Source: Biscogniauxia marginata (lineage: Eukaryota > Ascomycota > Sordariomycetes > Xylariales > Xylariaceae). Taken from it: a stretch of 64,000 nt of DNA. Of this stretch, positions 55,632-64,000 are shown piece after piece (within the stretch, counting starts at the first letter, position 1; every line of letters starts with the position of its first letter). Location: positions 186,001 through 250,000 of the forward strand of contig MU404061.1 of NCBI GenBank assembly GCA_022695795.1, read 5' to 3'. The notes beneath the pieces were generated by a model that was given only the letters and a program-made list of their open reading frames with translations, had not been told where the DNA came from and did no database searches. The position numbers and the translations under genes were made by a program.

Positions 55632-56862
55632 ATAAGCCATCAGGGACGCGAGGGAACTCAAAGGATATCTCATTAGGGGCAAAGGATTACCGCAATATCT
55701 AGCAGGACTAGAGTTGGGGGGTTCGGCATAGTCAACATTCTACTATGTTGTATTTTTGATTGGGCTCTCGGCGTACTAGCGGGACGAATTGTTTCAGTGC
55801 CTTCTGGTCCCTCCCCATCCCTCCCCTTTCTTCCAATTACCACTACAGCCATTCCCGCCGTACTGTTGCAAGGCGATTTGGAGCTTCCGTCCGTGGTGTT
55901 TACTGCCAGGACAGAGGGGCACAGTATGATAAAGGGGTTACACGTCGCTAGATTGTTATATCGCGATTGATGACAGAATGTGTAAGGTACATAGCTAGAT
56001 ATTTTGTGTTGCTCATATATGCAGCCTGACTTTTAGTAGTACCACTGGAACTGAGATTATCCTGAAACCCATTACTCACTGATCATGCCGACCATACTCA
56101 GAAGTCACAGGGATTCGTTCGTATAGACTTGAAATTTGCCTACCGCAGCCTCAATAGATAGCAATACAGGCTGTGTGTAGCCGGTCGTTTGGTTTACCCT
56201 ACTAAAAGCATTTCTATTAGAAGCTGGGTACAATGTCCCACGTGAAATTTAACGTAGGTATAGTATCCCTGAAGTGAGCATACGTCCGGACAACGTTCTT
56301 GTAATTATCACCTCAACATCGCTTCCACAATATGCATCCATTCCGAGCCCTCTTCACATGAGCAACCAGCCGAATTCTCGGTAGTAACGTAGCTTACATG
56401 CAATAAGCATACACTCAAGTCTAGCTACATAGGCCGGCATTGTCTCGCCTTCTAAGCTTTGTGGGAAATCTCGAAAGAACCTACAGACATTTTCTGTCTA
56501 GCCTATTATTTTCTGTCAGCCCTAGAAGCCCAAATCCAAAGCCTCGCGTTGTCAGTGCAGCGAAGCTGGATAATACGGACGTAAGGGAAAGATACGATGA
56601 CTGGAAAATGTATTGGACACTAGTTTGGTTTGGCAGCTCCTGAGAGTCTCCCTCGTCTCGTTTCTTAGGTTTGTGAGAAACTTCATATCATTGTTCCTTT
56701 GTCGCTTTAACATCAGGATTTACAACAAAGACATTGTCCATGACTATAAATACAGATGGTAGCCGGAGTAGAACCTATATATTATGACTAACCGGAAATC
56801 ATAATACTTAATGTAACTCAATCACACTACTAATGTAATTACGTCTTATTTGAGCACCCAAG
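55632..56862. other. Intergenic 1.2 kb
   Basis: Short frames only. Nothing recognisable. Confidence 0.4.
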
Positions 56863-57618
56863 ATGCCAGAAGCAGCTAATCAGCTCCCCATAATCTACCT
56901 CCAGGGCAGCACCGCAAGCGGTAAAGGCACCCTCGGATCTAAGCTAGCCGCTGAATTCAATATGTATCACCTCTCTCTAGGGGATGCCACCCGGAAACTG
57001 ACTGCAGCTTGCCGACAGCCTATCCCGGGGATGCCCAAGGCCGTCAATGCCTGCGTAGCGCAGGGCCAGCCGATCCCCGAGGAGGTGCTCGCGAAATTCG
57101 ACGTCATCCCCGCCGTCCTACAGGTACACAACGCCCGGGCAAGTAAGAAGAACATCCTCCCTGCGCTCATACGGCCCATACTCCTGGAGAAGATAGCCGA
57201 GATCACGTCCGCCTGCGCCGCGCAGAGGCGAGAAAATGAAGGTAAGCGTAAGTACACTGCGATCGTCCTAGACGGATACCCGCTATGGCCCGATCACGTC
57301 CGGGAAGCACAAGAGCTCTTCGGCTCCGCTCTTAGCGGGCTGGTGATCTTCATCGAGTGCCCCGAGGATGTCGCCAGGGCGCGGTATCTCGCTCGAGGAG
57401 GGGGCAGGCATAACACCGGCGACTCATTCGAGAGCCGTATGCGTAACTTTAAGGTAGCCTCTAAAAAGGTGCTGCGGATGATGGAGGAGAACGGAACAAT
57501 ATTGGTGAGGACAGTGAATGACGATAGCATGTCGGTCGAGGAGGCGTATCAGATGCTTCGCGGCCGGCTCGCTGAGACTCCTATATGGCGTGAGCTGATC
57601 GGCAACAAGGCAACTTGA
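56863..57618 (+). CDS. Nucleoside-monophosphate-kinase-like protein (adenylate/UMP-CMP kinase fold)
   Basis: Intronless, 251 residues. A P-loop GSTASGKGT is at residues 15-23 (GGPGSGKGT in typical members). HLSLGDATRKL corresponds to the NMP-binding HLSxGDLLR, DGYPLWPDHV to DGFPR, and ECPEDVARARYLARGG to the LID entry, with GRHNTGDSFESRMRNF after it. These enzymes move the gamma phosphate of ATP to AMP, UMP or CMP. Between the NMP-binding part and DGYP there is a longer, lysine-rich insert than usual. The DGFPR Arg is replaced by Leu, so catalytic competence is in doubt. It looks like a divergent paralog, not the housekeeping kinase. Confidence 0.82.
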   Translation: MPEAANQLPIIYLQGSTASGKGTLGSKLAAEFNMYHLSLGDATRKLTAACRQPIPGMPKAVNACVAQGQPIPEEVLAKFDVIPAVLQVHNARASKKNILPALIRPILLEKIAEITSACAAQRRENEGKRKYTAIVLDGYPLWPDHVREAQELFGSALSGLVIFIECPEDVARARYLARGGGRHNTGDSFESRMRNFKVASKKVLRMMEENGTILVRTVNDDSMSVEEAYQMLRGRLAETPIWRELIGNKAT

Positions 57619-59288
57619 TCCCGAGTCTGCTCGGTCACAAACCGAGTTACCATGCCAGCTTTCGATAAGACATCTTAGATTCTGGTAAGTTTTCTTTCAT
57701 ATATCGCAGTTTAATCACGATATCTGCTTCGTAGGTTTGAAACACATTAATTGTGCACCTTGAAAGAATCGCGCCGCTTTGGCCATATCGAAACCATCCA
57801 AAATATAGCACTTATTAACACCAGCTCGTACATGCCGTTTTGATTTACGACGATAATATCACGAATCGCAAGATGGATGTGAGTTGATTCAAACAGAACC
57901 TATTAAGATAGCAAACTGCTGTAACTCAAGCCATATATCAGCTAGTAAATAGTTCGCAGTGCCAATTTATACTTAGCCATTATAACGCAAGAGCTTGAAT
58001 AAATAGTATCGATCATATCACTAGGAATATCACGGACAACTCGATGATGTGTATTAGAAGTTTTCAAAGCTATAAAGCAACATAAATTCCACAACGGACA
58101 ACATATATATAGCAAAATTAGTCTTATTGTTATAATCTAATCTACCTGTCAAACTACTTTCTTTTCAATATTCTTCATATCTAGGTACTCATTTTGAATC
58201 CTCAAGTGCATGCGACGAAGGAGGGGGCACGTTGACGTATCGCACAGGATGTAACCTACCGCACGACGCGAATCCGCTTTTCTTACTCTTGGCTCGCTCG
58301 CAGAGCCTGTGTTTCGGTCTGTCGATGTTCTCCTAGGCCCCTGTCTGGTTATGGTACTTTTGGGTTTGCTCGTAGTGGCACATCTTGTGTTATTCGTGTT
58401 ATAAGTGTGCAAGTAAATCCGTGTCTGATAATATTAGTATTGCTTAGATAGGTATGAGGGTTGGAGACTTAAAAGAATCATGTAGAACTCAGCTTGACAT
58501 TAAGTGAAATCGACCTCCTATATAATAAGTTTTCGGGTATAATGTTACAAGTGCATTATGTCGCTTTAATTCTTTAATGTACCTAGTCTGTATAATAAGG
58601 GCTGTTTCCTGGACCTTTGTAAATATATCTCTAACCACAAAGGGTGTTCGTTTTATTACTATTTAAGAATAATCTTTTCTTTCTATACAATTCACAAACC
58701 GATAAGTATTTCTCGCACCTTTGTAGTCTTCAAGACTTTACAGAACTCAACCTAAGGTGTTTTAGATAATACTAGGTATTATTCATACCATTAGTCCGAT
58801 GCCACCTGGGTCGAAAATACCTAGGTATGTATTGATAGAGGGTAAGAAATAGAGTTAGGTACCTAGGTACCCTACATAATTGCTTCGATGGACTTCTAAG
58901 CAGCTAAGGAGGTACCTTTACCACTTATTACATGTGATTAGAGACTTTCCCCGCCGACTTCGCTCCAGCTAACCCGTCCTGCACGTCGTACATGAAGAAG
59001 ACCCTGAAAGTTTTATTGGCCCTAGACCCCGCGTTCAGGGCTCTCTTCTTCTTCTTGCTTTCTTACATATATGCAACTATCGGCGAACCCCCCACCATTT
59101 CTTTTAGCTTTTAGCGTCCCGACAGCAGAAAAAACTTGCAACCTTTTCCTCCCTTCTTACACACCCACCTCAAAGAAGAGTCGATTCCTCCTTCTACGCA
59201 GTTCTTCTTCCTCCTCTGCTTACTTCGTCAGTTGCCGGTTGATTTAAACTGCATCTAGTCTATCAATTGGATATATTCTACCTTCGCA
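57619..59288. other. Intergenic 1.7 kb, promoter side of SHMT
   Basis: AT-rich up to about 58.9 kb with several AGGTA/TACCT words (near-palindrome ACCTAGGTA at 58818 and 58860). Then a pyrimidine-rich stretch (about 59045-59225, CTTCTTCTT and TCCTCC runs), as is common just upstream of highly expressed fungal genes. Confidence 0.45.
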
Positions 59289-60917
59289 ATGGCCACCAAC
59301 GAAGCCACCTACGCTCTCTCCAAAGAGCACAAGGACGTACGCTGCCCCTCATCTCACCATACTCCGGGTAATCCTGCTGACACCCCCCTAGATGCTCGAG
59401 AAGTCTCTCGTCGAGTCCGACCCTGAGGTTGCTGAGATCATGGTAAGTCCATATTCAATTTACAGTTTGCAATTGATTTGTTGCCCGATTCTAACTCGCC
59501 ACTGCAGAAAAAGGAGATTAAGCGCCAGAGAGAGTCCATCATCCTTATCGCCTCAGAAAATGTCACATCCCGAGCTGTCTTTGATGCTCTTGGCTCGCCC
59601 ATGTCCAACAAGTACTCTGAGGGCTACCCCGGTGCCCGTTACTATGGCGGTAACCAACACATCGACGAGATCGAGCTTCTTTGCCAGAAGCGAGCTCTCG
59701 AGGCCTTCCACCTTGACTCGGAGAAGTGGGGTGTTAATGTCCAGTGCCTGAGCGGCAGCCCGGCCAACCTGCAAGTCTACCAGGCCATTATGCCCCCTGG
59801 AAGCCGATTGATGGGCCTGGATCTCCCTCACGGTGGCCATTTGAGTCACGGCTACCAGACCCCGGCCAAGAAGTGAGTCTTTGCCCAGTCATGTTGACTA
59901 TTAGCGCCTAGCTAAGACAACTACAGGATTTCTGCCGTGTCGACCTACTTCCAGACTATGCCCTACCGAGTCGATCTCGAGACGGGTATCATTGACTACG
60001 ATAGACTAGAAGAGAATGCCCAGCTGTTCCGCCCTAAGATCCTCGTCGCCGGTACCTCGGCTTACTGCCGTGAGATCGACTATGCACGCATGCGCAAGAT
60101 TGCTGACTCTGTCGGCGCTTACCTGGTCGTCGACATGGCCCACATCTCGGGTCTGATCGCCGCCGAGGCCATTAAATCCCCCTTCCCCCACGCTGATGTC
60201 GTCACCACTACTACACACAAGTCGCTTCGTGGCCCCCGTGGTGCCATGATCTTCTTCCGGAAGGGCGTCCGCAGCACCGACCCCAAGACCGGCAAGCAGA
60301 TTTTGTACGACCTAGAGAACCCCATCAACTTCTCCGTCTTCCCTGGTCACCAAGGTGGCCCCCACAACCACACCATCACGGCTCTTACTGTTGCCCTGAA
60401 GCAGGCTGCAACTCCAGAGTTCAAGGCCTACCAGCAGAAGGTTGTGTCTAACGCCAAGACTCTGGAGAACAAGTTCAAGGCCCTTGGCTACAAGCTTGTC
60501 TCCGATGGCACCGATTCGCACATGGTTCTCCTTGACTTGCGACCTCAGGCTCTTGATGGCGCCCGCGTTGAGGCTGTTCTAGAGCAGATCAACATTGCCT
60601 GCAACAAGAACAGCATTCCGGGTGACAAGTCTGCACTCACCCCATGCGGTATCCGCATCGGTACTCCTGCCATGACCTCTCGTGGTTTCGGCGAGAAGGA
60701 CTTCGAGAGGGTTGCCGAGTACATTGACCAGAGCATCAAGATCTGCAAGGAAGTCCAGGCTAGCCTACCTAAGGAGGCTAACAAGCTCAAGGACTTCAAG
60801 GCTAAGGTCGCAGGTGGCGAGATTACTAAGATCAATGACCTCAAGAAGGAGATCTCCACCTGGTGCTACACGTTCCCACTACCCGTCGAAGGATGGAGGA
60901 CCGATGCCGGCATTTAA
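59289..60917 (+). CDS. SHM2: Serine hydroxymethyltransferase, cytosolic
   Basis: Exons 59289-59336, 59392-59442, 59508-59872 and 59927-60917 join in phase to 484 residues, normal for the enzyme. PLP-dependent, it interconverts serine and glycine while passing a one-carbon unit to tetrahydrofolate. The PLP lysine is K253 in [13 protein letters not shown], and D224 in VVDMAHISG holds the cofactor ring nitrogen. [21 protein letters not shown] and [14 protein letters not shown] are family blocks. There is no mitochondrial presequence, so the cytosolic form is likely. The first two exons (48 and 51 bp) are very short. Codon use is strongly biased to C-ending codons, which suggests high expression. 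The symbol follows the yeast cytosolic enzyme. Confidence 0.97.
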
Positions 60918-62082
60918 AAAATCAAATTATTTCTTCTAATGTGTTAATGAGGTTTTGTACGGGGTAGGTCATTATTCAACCTAGACATGGAAGCGAAAAA
61001 AAAGGGGCAACTCAACTGTTCTCTTGGGCGGGGCGGAAATGGTTTCGGTTTCTTCATATCAGGGAGCGGCTGATAAAACGGATATCCTTGCATGCATTCA
61101 TCAGGCGTTGCAAGTCGGAGAGCACTATATGGAGTTTGGTAGCTCTTTCGGTCTGGGCATTCAGCGGCACTGCTTCAACGCGGTCTATTAGGGGGCCGAC
61201 CTTAAATGTTTTCCAGTGTAAATATATGATCAATCTATGACCATGTCTGGGCAAATATCACAAAACTTCCCGGCATATCATTACCATTTTCCCATCAAAC
61301 GTACAATCATGTCTTACACTTACGGTAGCGAATACGTGGATATATCATTATCGTATTCAACAAGAAAGGCTAATAGGTATAAGCACAAGAGTTAGGATGG
61401 ATGAGCATATTTGCCCAAACTATTATTAAACATTATGTGAGCCCTCAGGTCTTCCGTCTACAGATGCTTTGTGTTAAGCCTAACATCACATAGCTATATA
61501 TATGCATACGTATCTAATGTCGGGACCGTTTAAACGGACCTCAAGTGTAGCTACATCCGATCGCTATTCACGATATTTAAGTCTGACTCGTGTCCAACAC
61601 AGTGTTGAAGCCACTTTTACTAATCACATAATGCCACCAATGACAGTGGAAAACATCACATTTCAACACTTAGCAAAATAACAGAGAGGGAAAAAATGGT
61701 AAGTGACGATCTGCCCAGTGGCAGCTTGTTGATTTTGCGTATCGCGTCTCATCTATATCAACGCATCACCGAATTTCCATGTCTATTTCTTGAAGGCCCC
61801 AACCTAGCTCTCTCCTGACCCATCGATGAGTCCATCGCCAATCCCCCATAGACTCCCCATATACGCGGGTCCCGCGTCGAGGGAGAAAGAAAGAAAAACG
61901 TAAATAGACGGGTTAGACGAGTCTTGACGTTTTCTATATCCATTTTTCTTCGATCTTTTCCATTTTTTCTTCTATAAGAAGAAGAGAAAAAAGGGGAAGG
62001 AGAAAGAGAGAGAGAGAGAGAGAGAAAACACCTCGGGTTTTGGATCCAGATAACTAGCTAGCTACTTTTGCTTTCGGTTGGG
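60918..62082. other. Intergenic 1.2 kb with a (GA)n tract
   Basis: 3' flanks of two convergent genes. A purine tract at about 61976-62030 contains a GA microsatellite of about 10 units. No gene seen. Confidence 0.45.
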
Positions 62083-62834
62083 TTAGATGGCGAAGTTGAC
62101 CGGGACCGCGGCCGGCGAGGGCCCGCAGATGTCGGTGCCGTGGAACCCGAGGTGCTCGACCGTGCCGTTCTGGGTCGCGATGTCGAGAGCTAGGTAGAGG
62201 GTCGCGTAGACGTCGCCGTTACCGATACTGGGGGTTTTGAAAGAGAGGGAGTGGTTAGTTTGGGTTAATTATAGGTAGCTTTTATGAGGAAAGTGTAAGG
62301 GTGGGTTTTTATGGGTTTTAGAGAGTCGTCTAGATCAATGAGGAAGATGGAGGAAAGAGTATGGGAAAGGTAACTAAGAGAAGGTATGTATGTATGCACT
62401 TACAAGGCGGGCTCGTTGCTGTCGCTACGTGACACCTGGAACTGGCACGAGCGGTAGCCGACGAGGGGGTGATACTGGCCGAGCTCCCAGTCGTGGCAGC
62501 TCCAGAAGCCGGGCATGTCGAGCAGGTTCTTCAGCAGCTGCTGGCAGTCCGAGGTGAGCGTGCGCTGGGTCGCGGGCTCGATCGTGTCCACTTGGCAGAG
62601 GAAGGTCTGGTTGTCCTGCTTCTCGAAGGTGCTTGTGAAGAGCTGCGGTTGTCCGTGGTGGTCGTACGCATCGGCGGAGCGGGTGGAGACGAAGCCGGGG
62701 CGGATGTACAGAGGGTCGGGGGAGGAGTCCTGGGGCACGCGGGCCGAGGCGATGGCACCGGGGAGAGCGAGGGTGCTTCCCAGGAGGCCGAGCCCGGCGA
62801 GGGCGAGGAGCATGCGGGAGATGAAGAACTGCAT
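62083..62834 (-). CDS. Small secreted cysteine-containing protein
   Basis: Exons 62834-62404 and 62227-62083 join in phase to 191 residues. The start is the first ATG with a good signal peptide (MQFFISRMLLALAGLGLLGSTLALPG). The mature part has five Cys (in FLCQ, SDCQ, WSCH, RSCQ and DICG), paired with aromatic motifs such as FWSCHDW. Exon 2 encodes a regular beta-like region IGNGDVYATLYLALDIATQNG. The layout recalls small secreted fungal proteins of the effector kind, but I cannot name the family. It is on minus, tail-to-tail with the SHMT gene 1.2 kb away. Secretion is well supported by sequence, function is not. Confidence 0.8.
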
Positions 62835-64000
62835 GATGAGTTGAAGTATGTTGAATTGTATGCAGGTGTGGTAGAAAAACTTGTTCACTACTTCTCGGAG
62901 AATGTGGTGATGTGTAGGGTGGTTGTCAAAGGTAGGGAGTGTGTAGTGTGGAAGAGAAGTCACAGCGAAAAGAAATGTGGGAGAGCTTGCTCATTGATAT
63001 AGAAACAAGATTGTGACAGGTGTAAGGGAATGAATGGCCTGGTACTTTGTATTAATATTAAACCGACGTTTCCTAAGCGACCCTGATCTCAAGCCTGATG
63101 GTATTCGGACGGCGGGTGAATGTATTCTTTACAAGGGTTTACCATTCACAGCAACGACGATGCTGCAGTGAATGGATAAGGATGATTTCTAGGGATAAAC
63201 CACAACGGATTCTGTATGGCTGATGACATAACTTTCCGGTATCCATGGTCTAGCCATTTATATAGACAGACATCTATTTAACTTTCCTGTCTTTCCTAAT
63301 ACCATGCTGCTGCTTCCTTGAGGCACGAAGCTCATCATGGCCGTCTACGAGGATATCGTCCGGATGACTACTTCCCCTGGAGATCTGTATCTAATAGTGA
63401 AAACTGAATTTGCTTGTAGTCAAATAACCAAGTCATCATTAACCTCGTGTCTTTGGCCCTTCTTACTTTATCCCCTATTTATCAGCAAACCATATGCCAT
63501 ACGCAGTGTTGCTATTCATCTGTACCAATTCTCTGTTGACCTGATGACAGCAGTTCAATCTTTTAAAGAGTGAATCTTTTTGTAAGCCCCCACCGACTTA
63601 AGAGTTTATGACGATTGATCTTCAATATCTGGCGACTAACTTGACCTGGCAAGTCTTGAAAACAGAGGAGGTGAAGATCCAGTATACAGTGTACGAAACT
63701 GAGAAAAGGCCAAGGGCTAAGGGCTAAGATAAAACTGTAGGAGACAAACAAGGAAGGTGGCCACTCAGTTAAATGTAAACATTTTAAAGTTAGGATAAAA
63801 TGTGTGTGTCGTTTGACCTTTTCGAGCAATACGCTACCGCACTCGCTTCTACCTATTTCTCGGCTCCGTGAGTTGTATTACAAAGCTGGCTGGGTCAAAA
63901 TATCATTTATTACTGCGATTGTTAACTCATTCTTTTAAATTGCACGAGGAAGAAGACAAGTGTAAGGAATCTAGGATATGTTAGGCCCAGTGCAGCACAC
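62835..64000. other. Intergenic 1.2 kb to the window end
   Basis: Upstream of the secreted protein gene. Only short frames; nothing recognised. Confidence 0.4.

Noticed and set aside
1..64000. CRISPR arrays, bacterial operons or ribosomal RNA genes
   Set aside because: No regularly spaced direct repeats and no rRNA core sequences seen; the window is fungal nuclear DNA.

Overview
The window is nuclear DNA of a filamentous ascomycete (Pezizomycotina, most likely a Sordariomycete). The evidence is a retrotransposon wrecked in the CpA-to-TpA style of repeat-induced point mutation (RIP), many short GT-AG introns, a Zn(II)2Cys6 regulator of the AflR type, fungal-type sugar transporters and a fungal sesquiterpene synthase. 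Genes were modelled by hand: exon boundaries were kept only where splice sites, phase and family similarity agreed. No similarity search was run.

Layout. 1-6.8 kb: AT-rich remains of a Ty3/gypsy chromovirus. A long Gag, protease, reverse transcriptase, RNase H, integrase and a terminal chromodomain can still be read through dozens of stops. 7-21.8 kb: what looks like a decayed secondary-metabolite locus. It holds an intact sesquiterpene synthase, an intact AflR-like regulator, broken copies of a P450, an unknown protein, a short-chain dehydrogenase and a FAD monooxygenase, then an intact secreted multicopper oxidase. 24-26 kb: a seven-exon zinc sugar-alcohol dehydrogenase. 29-36 kb: a conserved-looking protein of unknown role, a kinesin with a C-terminal helix-hairpin-helix region (Kid/kinesin-10 type) and a small one-helix membrane protein. 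38-48.7 kb: a monocarboxylate-type MFS transporter, the mitochondrial protein AIM24 (with a probable GC-AG intron), tRNA-Gln(CUG), a secreted berberine-bridge-like flavin oxidase and a sugar-porter MFS protein. 48.7-54.5 kb: gene-poor DNA with a broken C-terminal copy of saccharopine reductase (LYS9 type). 54.5-64 kb: an orphan protein, a nucleoside-monophosphate-kinase-like protein, cytosolic serine hydroxymethyltransferase and a small secreted cysteine-containing protein.

How the parts relate. The 7-22 kb block is the accessory part. Terpene cyclase, pathway regulator, several oxidases and a dehydrogenase side by side are the usual parts of a sesquiterpenoid cluster. Only the first gene, the regulator and the outer oxidase still have open frames, so the original pathway is probably lost or reduced to its cyclase product. 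From about 29 kb on, the genes are mostly single housekeeping or transport functions with no obvious joint pathway, separated by 1-5 kb spacers.
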